Shown here: piece after piece, positions 24,132-33,500 of the stretch
How the letters are laid out: each line of letters begins with the position of its first letter
How positions within the stretch are numbered: position 1 is the first letter of the stretch
Made by a program: the position numbers and the translations under genes
DNA from: Roseivirga sp. BDSF3-8
GTDB lineage: Bacteria; Bacteroidota; Bacteroidia; Cytophagales; Cyclobacteriaceae
Assembly (NCBI RefSeq): GCF_041449215.1
Contig: NZ_JBGNFV010000001.1
Coordinates: forward strand, 1,215,001 to 1,279,000
DNA: 64,000 nt
Reading direction: 5' to 3'
The notes under the pieces: generated by a model
Database searches by the model: none
What the model saw: the letters and a program-made list of their open reading frames with translations, nothing else
Told to the model about the DNA's origin: nothing

Positions 24132-25931
24132 TTAGCGTACCAGTAAGATCCCCTCCATTATCAACTCATAAACGCCATTCTCAACAGCAAATCTCAGGTT
24201 GTTCTTAAGGTCATCAATGTCCTGGCTTTCCGTAAAAAACATCAGCCCGTTAATTATTTCCTCATTCTGACTAAGGAAGAAGCCTGTAAGCTTGTCCAAC
24301 ACATCGCTTACTATTGCCGGTGATTCAAAAGAATCTAAAATGATCTTAAATACGCCAGGCACATATTCTTCAATCGAACCATCAGCTTTCGGTGTAAGCA
24401 CGCAGGTGTATCGCCCATAGTTGAACCAGAACTCCTGGAATGATCCCGCATTAAAGCTTGTACCCAGATCGACTTTTTCACCTACTGATACGATTTTGAT
24501 ATCAGGATTCCGGACAAGTTCATTATTGACAAATGGACTGGGACTACCAATGAATTTATCGATCAGGCTTTTATAATCTATGGAGGTCGACAGCCCGTTT
24601 TTAATCAGCGCTTTCCTTAAGCGGTATTTGGCTACTTCGATAGTGGCCTTATGCAAAGTTGGATCTACCTTTTCACCATTCGCTGCTGAGCCGAGAGCTT
24701 CCAACATTTCCTCATACGCCTCTGCAAACCTATCCCCAACCTCACTTACCGGTTGTTTATAGACCTCTTCCACCTCTGCCAAACCAAGGTCCTCATTCAC
24801 CTGGCGTGATGTCATAAACCACTTATCGGCCAAAATCTCAAGCAGAGCCTGTCTGTTGTAGTTGAATACAGAATCATTCGGAACGGAAGCCTGTATCTCT
24901 CCTTTATTTAAACGATCAGCATCAAGCCTCAGCAATCTCAGGTAAACAGCTCCGGCTTCCAGCTTTTCATTTCCTTCATCACCTGCTGTTAGGTACGTTG
25001 CTATTCTATCAGCATATTCCCGAATAGCATCAGGGGTGATTACGTTTTCCCGCTGCTCAGCCTTATGTACAGAATAGGCTATTCCACGAAGCATGGACTG
25101 GGTATTACCATTAGTACCTTCATCAGAAAGCTGGAGCTGGTCATAAGGATCAACTGCTTTAAAATAGGCTTGGTCAAGATAAGGTGCCGGCAGGCAAGAG
25201 GCCTTTTCCATAGCGCTGAACCGGCTTAGCTCAGCTTCAATGATATGGTTACCAAGGCTCACCAGTACAGTATTACCATATTCCTGTCCTACCTGGTTTA
25301 GCACCCAGCCAATGCCGGAACGGCCATATTCAAATGAATGCAAGGCCTCACTTCCATCCTCTATTAGCCCATCGACAGTCAGATCACAAAAGGCAAGCAA
25401 CTTACGGCTTAGCACATCAATATGACTCATCACCCAGTCTTCACTGTGATAGCGATTGAGTAGGGTAAATACATAGAGGCATCCTGCAAGCCCATCATTG
25501 AAAGAAGGCCGAAGGGCCTCCAGCTTATGAAATTGACTTTGGACACACCTTTTGGATATAGTAATCGCATTATCCAGAAAAGGCCGTTCACTTGTTATAG
25601 AAAAGGCAAGTAGGTTAAGGTAAGCAATTCCCATATAGCCGTGGTAAAGGCTATAGTTATGAGACCTGTCACGTTTGAAAACATCCATGTACTCCGCAAT
25701 ATTCTCTTTCAGTTTGTTTAGATCAGAGGCATTACTTTCTACGCTATACCTTGATATAAGTAAAAGATTGGCCTCCAGGCATTTCCCTGAAAAAGTATTA
25801 CTCCAATTTCTTCCTCTGATGTCCGCAGAAGGGGCAGAAGGGTTGTCACAGGCACGGACCAACATATGATCAATGAGCACTAGTACCTTAGTATCGGGAG
25901 ATAGCGTCTGCTGAACAGGATCGGTATGCAT
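24132..25931 (-). CDS. LanC-like alpha/alpha-barrel protein
   Basis: The 599-residue protein carries the repeated helix-turn Gly motifs of lanthionine synthetase C-like proteins: SLYHGYMGIAYLNLL (about 95), SFNDGLAGCLYVFTLL (about 145) and EYGRSGIGWVLNQVG (about 205). The family's zinc ligands (Cys and Cys-His in the later repeats) are not visible. The C-terminal 250 residues, rich in helices and then beta strands (GSFQEFWFNYGRYTCVLTP), are not LanC-like. It is therefore probably not a classical thioether cyclase. It overlaps no gene but starts 4 bp after the DUF6734 gene stop, so the two are tightly coupled. Its role in an NRPS operon is unknown. Confidence 0.6.
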   Translation of the reverse strand: MHTDPVQQTLSPDTKVLVLIDHMLVRACDNPSAPSADIRGRNWSNTFSGKCLEANLLLISRYSVESNASDLNKLKENIAEYMDVFKRDRSHNYSLYHGYMGIAYLNLLAFSITSERPFLDNAITISKRCVQSQFHKLEALRPSFNDGLAGCLYVFTLLNRYHSEDWVMSHIDVLSRKLLAFCDLTVDGLIEDGSEALHSFEYGRSGIGWVLNQVGQEYGNTVLVSLGNHIIEAELSRFSAMEKASCLPAPYLDQAYFKAVDPYDQLQLSDEGTNGNTQSMLRGIAYSVHKAEQRENVITPDAIREYADRIATYLTAGDEGNEKLEAGAVYLRLLRLDADRLNKGEIQASVPNDSVFNYNRQALLEILADKWFMTSRQVNEDLGLAEVEEVYKQPVSEVGDRFAEAYEEMLEALGSAANGEKVDPTLHKATIEVAKYRLRKALIKNGLSTSIDYKSLIDKFIGSPSPFVNNELVRNPDIKIVSVGEKVDLGTSFNAGSFQEFWFNYGRYTCVLTPKADGSIEEYVPGVFKIILDSFESPAIVSDVLDKLTGFFLSQNEEIINGLMFFTESQDIDDLKNNLRFAVENGVYELIMEGILLVR

Positions 25932-25935
25932 TTCT

Positions 25936-26832
25936 TTATAATTCGTAAGTCAATAGCTGGTTTTCAATTCTTTCTAGGTATTCAGGATACAACTGCTTCA
26001 TGTAATCCTCCAGAAACGGATAGGAGAACTTGTCCTTCTTATTGATGCCAAAGGTGTGCACATAGTTAGTGGCATGACCGGCAAGCCTGAATGTCTTAAT
26101 TACTTCAGGAATAGTTTTTATACCGGGATACACACAGGCAATATCAATATCCCTCAGAGTGGCCATCATATAAAATAATAACTGCTCATACACGCAGTTG
26201 AATAAACCGGAATTAATACCTGAAATACTCTCCTTATTCTTTTCTATGAAGGCAAATATCTTCTTAGTATAATCCTGAAAAAAGGCTATGTCAAATCCTC
26301 CGATTACACCTGCATTAATCGCATAAATGCTTTGCTGGCTCACATCTACGGCCAGTAATTCTTCGGGAATATCATCGAAGGACTCTATGATGCTCTTCAT
26401 CATATCCCCATATAGTCTCGGCTCATTTTCTATATTCTGAGAAACCAGAGGGGCATTATCCAGATGATGCGGCAATTTTTCCCATAAAAAAACATCCCCA
26501 TCCACATGGATAAAAGGCTCCTTTTGTAAGCTGTAGGTATAGACTTTTCCTATAGCCCAAAGATCCGTTCCATACTCATCCAAATCGTTTAGCCTGGTAG
26601 ATACCTTATCATAGGGTAACTGTAGTTGATCTATCAAAAGATATTTGCCATAATCGTCCGTATACAGCTCTACCTGGTTATAGAATTTCTTTAGCTGAAG
26701 GCAGCTAAAAGCCCAGCTCAGATAATTATATTTTTCTGAAGGCCAGCCTCCTTTTAAGCGATGTTCAGCACTTTCAGCTTTATTCTGAAAGAACGGCTTA
26801 GTCCAGAAGCTTTGAATTATTTTATATGACAT
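25936..26832 (-). CDS. DUF6734 family glycosyltransferase-like protein
   Basis: The 298-residue protein begins with the family's typical SYKIIQSFWTKPF segment. It has GGWPSEKYNYLSWAFSCLQL and a GT-A-like metal site in EPFIHVDGDVFLWE (D-G-D), with a later NAGVIGGFD loop. The DxD-type motif and strand order suggest a nucleotide-sugar-dependent transferase, though no DUF6734 member has an activity known to me. It sits 4 bp before the LanC-like gene and 37 bp after the proline-rich gene, so these three form a compact block. Confidence 0.7.
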   Translation of the reverse strand: MSYKIIQSFWTKPFFQNKAESAEHRLKGGWPSEKYNYLSWAFSCLQLKKFYNQVELYTDDYGKYLLIDQLQLPYDKVSTRLNDLDEYGTDLWAIGKVYTYSLQKEPFIHVDGDVFLWEKLPHHLDNAPLVSQNIENEPRLYGDMMKSIIESFDDIPEELLAVDVSQQSIYAINAGVIGGFDIAFFQDYTKKIFAFIEKNKESISGINSGLFNCVYEQLLFYMMATLRDIDIACVYPGIKTIPEVIKTFRLAGHATNYVHTFGINKKDKFSYPFLEDYMKQLYPEYLERIENQLLTYEL

Positions 26833-26869
26833 AGCAGTATTCTATATGAAAGAGGTTAGTGAGAGAGCG

Positions 26870-27439
26870 TTAGTCACCAGACACCTGATAGGAAAAGCAC
26901 ACATCAAAGCGCACACCGTTATTTTCCAATAGCTGTTTATACTTCCTGTAATAGCTATCTGCCAGTAACTCCCCGTTAAAGTAAAGTTTACCCTCCTTTA
27001 TTAGCAGTTCACCCGTTCCATTTTCAGAAATCAGCTTATCCTGCTTTAATTCTTTCTTAAGCACTTCTTTGTTTACAGGCACAGGTGGTGGTGGGGCAGG
27101 CGCTGAGAGAGATGAATCACATGACTCTTCAGAGGGCTTCTTTTTCTCGCCAAACGCAGCAGGTGCCGGAGGTACCGGTGGCGACAAGGGTGAAGAGTTA
27201 GAAGAGCCCCAGTTTTGAAACACAAATTTTTCCTGACCCTCAATGATTGATTTTGCATAAAAATAGGTATGCCTATCAGGGTTCGGGGTGAATTGGAAGG
27301 CTCCATCGACTACGTGACCTACTTCCAGCTCCTTCAGTACTTCATCGGCAAGTACAGCTTCTATACTATCATATGTACTGATAACTTTTTCGCCATTTTT
27401 CCCTTCAATATGAAGTTGGTATTTAGTTGAATTACTCAT
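26870..27439 (-). CDS. Proline-rich protein of unknown function
   Basis: This 189-residue protein has no family I recognise. It has an N-terminal alpha/beta region (1-75), a low-complexity Pro/Ala/Ser linker (about 80-130: PLSPPVPPAPAAF and APAPPPPVPV) and a C-terminal basic and aromatic segment (NGELLADSYYRKYKQLLENN). No signal peptide or membrane segment is present and only two Cys residues occur. It could be an adaptor tethering enzymes of the block; a ribosomal precursor peptide is less likely given its size and lack of a leader/core boundary. Its start is the first ATG after a 66-bp gap. Confidence 0.5.
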   Translation of the reverse strand: MSNSTKYQLHIEGKNGEKVISTYDSIEAVLADEVLKELEVGHVVDGAFQFTPNPDRHTYFYAKSIIEGQEKFVFQNWGSSNSSPLSPPVPPAPAAFGEKKKPSEESCDSSLSAPAPPPPVPVNKEVLKKELKQDKLISENGTGELLIKEGKLYFNGELLADSYYRKYKQLLENNGVRFDVCFSYQVSGD

Positions 27440-27505
27440 TGCCTTTATTTATCTATTAGTAGTTTGGGCTAATATCATTTATGCATATTCTGCCTGCAGC
27501 AGGTA

Positions 27506-28621
27506 TTACAGATTAAGCGCTTTGAAACGCTCGCCATAGTGTTTTTCGAGATAATTAGTAAGCATATCTGTTTCAAACTCACTACAGCGAAGGCAGTCAT
27601 AATGATACCCTTCCAGCTTTTTTATCTCCTTTTGACCAGACATTCCCATCGTATTATAAATGGCATCTACGAGGGAGTGCCCCCACCAATCCCATTCATT
27701 TGTTTCAAAACCTGCTACCGCCGTACCAAAGTATGCGATCATGACAGGTATGTCTTCAAAGCCTCTGCCGGTGTACTTAAATATTTCGTATGCTCCGGCC
27801 GCACAGTGAAGTAAGCCCGTACAAGGTCCGAATATGACTTTGACAAAATCACTGCTGAGCAAATTGATATTCTTCCTTAAGGAAGGGTTAGTGCAAAACA
27901 TAATATCATCAGTGAAATCTGCCTGGAGGTACTCTTTATAGAATTCCTCCTTTCCACTGTTACGCTCATCAAAGATGAGAACTTTGGTATTTGGAAAAGC
28001 CTTGAAGTACTTTACCATTTCAATTAATACAGTAGTTGGAAGTATTTTCTCCTTGCCGGAACTGGTATCAAGAAAGACCACTACTTTTTCATGGTCAGCC
28101 ACTCCTGCTTCCCTAAACCACTTATCGCTCTCTGCCTTTTCCTCTTCAGAAATGTACATTTCCTGCTTAAACTGCTTGTGATTTTCCTGAAAGTCATCAC
28201 TTTCAGAATAAGCAAGGAAATCAATGTAGGTAGGAAACACCTCGCTATAGCCATACAGAGACAATACCCTGGACATATTGTCCCCCGCCTTTTGCTGAAA
28301 ATATTCTTTGTAATCCTCCTCCTTATCCGAAAACAGGAGTATCAGATCATATACATCATAACTCAGATCATCATCGTCTAAATGAATATCCTCTACACAT
28401 GGGTTATTTTTCAGTATGGCATAATGAAATTTATTGGTATAAACTTCAATCCGCGCATTATAGAGGAAAGACTGCAGTGCACGTAATTTCCCAAAGGCAA
28501 CTACCGAATCACCTATCCCGAAATTCTTAAGATCGATTACCAGAATTACTTTTCTTACCTCTTCCGGCTTTAGTTTAACTTCGTTACTTGATTGTACACT
28601 ACTAAAGTTTAATTCGTACAT
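27506..28621 (-). CDS. GT9-like (heptosyltransferase-type) glycosyltransferase
   Basis: The 371-residue protein has a GT-B-like layout. The N-terminal Rossmann half contains FGIGDSVVAFGKLRALQSF, resembling the IGD(x)xxxxPxxxxL start of heptosyltransferases. The C-terminal half contains FLDTSSGKEKILPTTVLIEM and the nucleotide-sugar site FGPCTGLLHCAAGAYEIF, equivalent to GPSTGPxHxAAA. A Cys-rich end (YHYDCLRCSE) is unusual. It may glycosylate the peptide product or a cell-surface acceptor. Location between the exporter and the LanC-like block supports a tailoring role, which is inference. Confidence 0.7.
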   Translation of the reverse strand: MYELNFSSVQSSNEVKLKPEEVRKVILVIDLKNFGIGDSVVAFGKLRALQSFLYNARIEVYTNKFHYAILKNNPCVEDIHLDDDDLSYDVYDLILLFSDKEEDYKEYFQQKAGDNMSRVLSLYGYSEVFPTYIDFLAYSESDDFQENHKQFKQEMYISEEEKAESDKWFREAGVADHEKVVVFLDTSSGKEKILPTTVLIEMVKYFKAFPNTKVLIFDERNSGKEEFYKEYLQADFTDDIMFCTNPSLRKNINLLSSDFVKVIFGPCTGLLHCAAGAYEIFKYTGRGFEDIPVMIAYFGTAVAGFETNEWDWWGHSLVDAIYNTMGMSGQKEIKKLEGYHYDCLRCSEFETDMLTNYLEKHYGERFKALNL

Positions 28622-28793
28622 AACTCTTTGAATAAATGATCAATCGATAATCAGACAGCGGGTAAAACTTTCGAAAAAGTATTACTACCCACAGTCCTAA
28701 TCAGCAATGGAAGTATAGGGGACAGAGGGTGAATTACGATAATTAGAACCCTCTCTCTATTGGTGGCATCAGATAGTCTTGTGCAAGTGGTAA

Positions 28794-30458
28794 TTATTGT
28801 ATGCCTGTCATTTCTTTCTCAGCTACCTTCACTTCATCATGGGTAATATTTCCAAAATTAAACTTCACTACCCTGTCAGCACAGTTAAAATATTCATCAT
28901 CGTGCGTAACGGCAATGACCGTCTTACCCATGCTTTTAAAGTGAGGAAGTAACGTCTGGTAGAAGTATGCCCTGAATTGAGGATCCTGTTCTGCAGCCCA
29001 TTCGTCCAATACAAGCAAGGGTTTGTCTGATAGCAGCTCATAGATCAGTGCTAACCGTTTTTGCTGCCCCTTCGATAGCTTATTCTTTATGCTGTTGTTC
29101 TCCTCGTCAAAGCTTAGTTTATCCTGAAGCCTCATCAGTTCAATGTATTCGGCGAGGATGTTATTGGAATCCGACAGCTCAAACTTATCGTAGTTTTCGT
29201 CGAAAAGCTGATGATCTGTGAAGATGGTAGATATCTGATCACGGTAGGCCTGGAAGCTATCATCTGACAACTCCTCACCGTCTACCAGCATGGTGCCGGA
29301 TTGCGGTTTATACAACCCGGTGATAATATTGATGAAGGTAGATTTACCCGCTCCGTTACCTCCGGTAATAAAGACTGTCTGTCCTTTGTTCAGCTCAATA
29401 TTCAAAGGCCCAACAGTAAATAACCTGTCTTCTTCATCCTTATAGGAATAGACCACATTATTCAGAGTAATGGTATTATACCTAAAGCTTTTGTCTGTCT
29501 CCTGGCTTTCACCGGATTCCAGCTTTTCCATTGGTAGCTTCCTGTCCAGTCTGTATATCCGCTCCAGGGCGATCTTCACATCCGTGTAAAAGGGCAGGAA
29601 CATAACCAGATTGGCCACTGGGGTCATCAGAAATAGGATAACCATAATGAACATAGAGGTTAGCTCCTTATCAAAGGCAGCAATATTCGGCAGCAAAAAC
29701 ATGACCGCACCCAGTACAACGTACCAGCTATATGTGCCGGTAAGCTCATTGTCCACGTACTTCTGTGAAGCACGGATACTTTTCTCTTTACCCTTAAGCC
29801 TGTTTGCGCGTAGAAAGGAGTGGTAAATATTGTCATTCCTCTGCTTGCTCATCTTCATTTGCTTAAAGCCATAAAGGAGCTCTTTCAGGTATCCGTAGTA
29901 TTTATCATGCAGATCACGTACAGAGTTCAGCTCTCTTTCAATGCTGCTATTGCGCACTGCATAGAACATAAACAGGGCCACCAGTATACCCAGCACACAC
30001 AAACCTGCCCAGAAGGAAATATAATGCAGGTAAGCCAGGCCACAGATAATGATCAGCGAGGAGTTTATCAGGTTAATGAAAGCATCAGGCAACTGAGCTA
30101 ACTTCCGCGTATCGCTGATAGAGGTATAGATGTATTGCGACCCTAATTTTTCAAAGTTCTCAAAATTGGAGTGCCTTACCTTATCTACGATGGACAACTC
30201 CAGATCATAGAGAATATCATTAGATATCCGGACCATGTAGTTTTGAAAAATCTTAGTAGTGACAAAGGAAAAACCTATGAGAAATACAAAGATCAACCAA
30301 TCGTACTCAGGGTAAAAAGGCAGTGACTCTCCACTGACCGTATTATTGATCAATATCAGTAATGAGCTATAAATCAAACTATTTATTAGCCCAAGCATGA
30401 TAATGGAGAAGTAAAACAGTTTAGACTGTTTTTGAAAGATTTTTAAAACTTTAAGCAT
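28794..30458 (-). CDS. SyrD/PvdE-type ABC exporter of the peptide product
   Basis: The 554-residue half-transporter has an N-terminal permease with about six membrane segments (residues 15-310) and a C-terminal ATPase. Walker A is GGNGAGKST, the signature is LSKGQQKRLALI, and Walker B is LVLDEWAAEQDPQFR. The switch His is in IAVTHDDEYF. LDEWAAxQDP is diagnostic of the cyclic-peptide/siderophore exporter group (SyrD, PvdE). It lies 102 bp downstream of the thioesterase end of the second NRPS, so it probably moves the finished lipopeptide across the inner membrane. Confidence 0.93.
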   Translation of the reverse strand: MLKVLKIFQKQSKLFYFSIIMLGLINSLIYSSLLILINNTVSGESLPFYPEYDWLIFVFLIGFSFVTTKIFQNYMVRISNDILYDLELSIVDKVRHSNFENFEKLGSQYIYTSISDTRKLAQLPDAFINLINSSLIIICGLAYLHYISFWAGLCVLGILVALFMFYAVRNSSIERELNSVRDLHDKYYGYLKELLYGFKQMKMSKQRNDNIYHSFLRANRLKGKEKSIRASQKYVDNELTGTYSWYVVLGAVMFLLPNIAAFDKELTSMFIMVILFLMTPVANLVMFLPFYTDVKIALERIYRLDRKLPMEKLESGESQETDKSFRYNTITLNNVVYSYKDEEDRLFTVGPLNIELNKGQTVFITGGNGAGKSTFINIITGLYKPQSGTMLVDGEELSDDSFQAYRDQISTIFTDHQLFDENYDKFELSDSNNILAEYIELMRLQDKLSFDEENNSIKNKLSKGQQKRLALIYELLSDKPLLVLDEWAAEQDPQFRAYFYQTLLPHFKSMGKTVIAVTHDDEYFNCADRVVKFNFGNITHDEVKVAEKEMTGIQ

Positions 30459-30560
30459 TACCTGGTTTTCTAACTTTAATGTGTGATTGCTGGAATAGTA
30501 TTCTTGTCGGTACCTCCCTCCGGCATATACCGGTATTCAGGCCCGCCCTTCATTTAAGTA

Positions 30561-33500
30561 TTATACAGCCTTATTACTTCGGTCAAGAAAGGCATTCAGT
30601 ACTTCCGATAAATGACTGATAGCCGGCTGTTTTAGAATTGATAGATGATCACCTTCTACTTCAGATACGGTAACAGGGTGTTTAAAATAGCCTTGTAGAC
30701 TATCCATGTTATTGACCGTTTCAGAAGCCTTAATATAAATGGCCGGTGCCGATATCTCGTGATCAACTCTGTAAGCTTCCAATGCATGTTTAAAGGACCT
30801 GAATGCATTATATATGGAAACTATTCCTTCTGTTTCTTCTCCCTGAAGAGCAGGAACGATCCTTTTTACGCTTTCCGGTATCTTTTGCAGTAACTCTCCG
30901 GCAGTTATCCCTTTACTATTGATATTTTTTACTGCCATTGCCCACAGGTCTTCAATTGTAGTAGCCGATTGAATGCCTGCAAGCTCATCACCTCCGATAA
31001 CCAGGAGGGTTTCGCGCTCCCCTTCCAGGGTGAACTCCTGATAGAGTTCATCAGAGCTGTTCCTGAATCTGGAGTCGATCAGAGCCAGGGAAGCCACCTT
31101 TTCACCGGCGGCCTCCAATTGGCGCACCATCTCATAACCAATGATGCCCCCGAGGCTCCAGCCTGCCAGGTGATATGGACCTTCTGGCTGCACCTGCTTA
31201 ATAATAGCTATATAGTCAGCAGCTACCTGCTCTATCGTTAAAGGTGCCGGAGCATATGAATGCATGGCGGCTCGCCGGATACCATAGCAGGTATACCCAT
31301 TCATGCTATTGGCCAGTTCAATATAACCGTTTACATCTCCACCAATATCATGGATCATGAATAGGTTGTCCTGGTCATTCTTTTGACTGTTTAAAAGGAC
31401 CAACTGATCATTTGCTCCTTCTTCGCCAGGTCGCTTTTCCTCAATCCTGGCAGCGATGGCCTCTACCGTAGGAGCCTTAAATATCTCCACAAGGGGAATC
31501 TCGGCCTCAAAGACCTTTCTTATCTTAACGGCCATCAGGTTTGCTTTGAGTGAGTTACCCCCCACATCAAAGAAGCCTGACCTTACGCCGATACTTCCGG
31601 GCTCAGCCTTGAGTATTGTATACCAAATATCCAAGAGCTCTTTCTCTGTCTTATTAGAAGGCGCCACCACCTGCTCCAGCCTGGAGGTTAATAACGCTTG
31701 CAGCTCTTTCTTTAATTGCTTTCTATCGAGCTTGCCATTCCGGTTTCGGGGCAGTTCATGCCGTACCTCGTATACAGTCGGGATCATGTAGACCGGTACC
31801 GTACGGTGCAGAAATGTCATAATAGCTTCATCCTTTATTCCTTCTGAGGAACGTAATGCGGCAGAAAGGACTTTCTCACTCTCATGATAGCAAACCACAG
31901 CCTCTTCCACTCCCTGGTAGCACCTAAGGTGAGTCTCTATTTCTCCCAGCTCTACCCGTACACCATTTATTTTCACCTGATGGTCTTTTCTTCCAACATA
32001 CATCAGATTACCATCTTCGCGCATGTAGGCCAGGTCACCCGTTTTATATAATGAAGGTTCCTCAGCTTCCTTAAGCCAATCAGGCCGTACGAAACTGGCA
32101 GCAGTGCGCTCCTCATCATTATAGTATCCCAGCGTACCATAGCGGGTGCTGATATACAACTCCCCTACCTGGCCTGGAAAGCAGGGTTCAAAACCCTCGT
32201 TTAGGACAAGACCATAACTCCCCGACATAGGCTTTCCTATCGGTATTTCATTATCCTCCGCACCTGCCTCATAAGTAAATTTAACCATGGTGGTTTCAGA
32301 AGCCCCGTACATATTCACTAACCGCGCCTGGTTGCCAAAGTGTGACTGCCAGGTACGGATATCCTGCGGATATAAAGTCTCTCCTGATAACAATACATAT
32401 TGCAGATCAGGCAATTCCTGGCCACCCTGGTGCCCCTGGAGTATTTCACGAAGCAGCGTAGGTACACAGTGGATTACATTTACCCGGCTCTCTACCAGCC
32501 AGCCGGCAAGGCCTTCTGTTCTTACCATGCCATTCTCACGAGGAGGCAGGCATAGAACACCGCCATTACACAATGGCAGAAACAGGTCTCTGAGGAAGGC
32601 ATCGAAAGTAGGTGACGTAAACTGGCTCACCCTGGGTTTTTCAAGATTCAGATACTCCGTTTCCCAATGAATAAAATGGTTCAGCCCCCTGGTAGAACCT
32701 AATATTGCTTTAGGCTTACCTGTAGATCCTGACGTGAAGTAAATATAGCAGGGTCGATCTGCAGACGCTTCAGGCAGGTTAATATCCCTGCTTTCCACGT
32801 CAGCCTCTACCCCCTTCAGGTCGTATCTGCAGGTTTGGAGTGAATCATCCCTTATCCTGTCTCTCAGCTTTTTGTAATGCTCTTCTCCGTTATCATCTAC
32901 TATCACCCACCCCGGCTTGTACGCTTCGATCAGATCCAGAATACGCTCTTCCGGCTGGGAAATACCTACCGGAACCACCACTTTACCGGCTGTCATCACC
33001 CCTATCACGCTTATAGCCATGGCTTGTGGTGAATCCGCAAGCACAAAACATAGCTCCTGCCCTTCATCACCATGATGCACCAGGTAGCTGGCCAGCCCGT
33101 CGCATGCCTTCAGTAGCTGACCGTAGGTGTAGTCCGCATCCGCCTGGCTGCTGATAGCCATGGACTCAGGCGTACCCGAAGCCCGTTCTCTGAACCGGTC
33201 AAGTACATGGGGTATCTCGCCGGTCACTTCAGTTCTGTAGCTTTTAAAGGAATCCAGAAGGCCCTCCTGCTCGTCCTGAGATAATAAATTGATGTTCTTA
33301 ATGCTGACTGAATGATCCTCGATTACCTGATCAATGATCCTTGTGAAAAACCCTGCAAACCTCTCGATAGAATTATCCTTAAACAGGTCTGTGGAATAAC
33401 CAAAATGTAACAGGGTCTTCCCATTAGAGCCGGAGGCCGTCAGACTCAGATCAAACTTTGCAGTCTGGGGCCCGGTGCCATAGCTTGTCATATCCACATC

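Noticed and set aside
24132-27439. Classical lanthipeptide cluster
   Set aside because: No LanB/LanM dehydratase, no precursor with leader and Ser/Thr/Cys core, and the LanC-like protein lacks visible zinc ligands.
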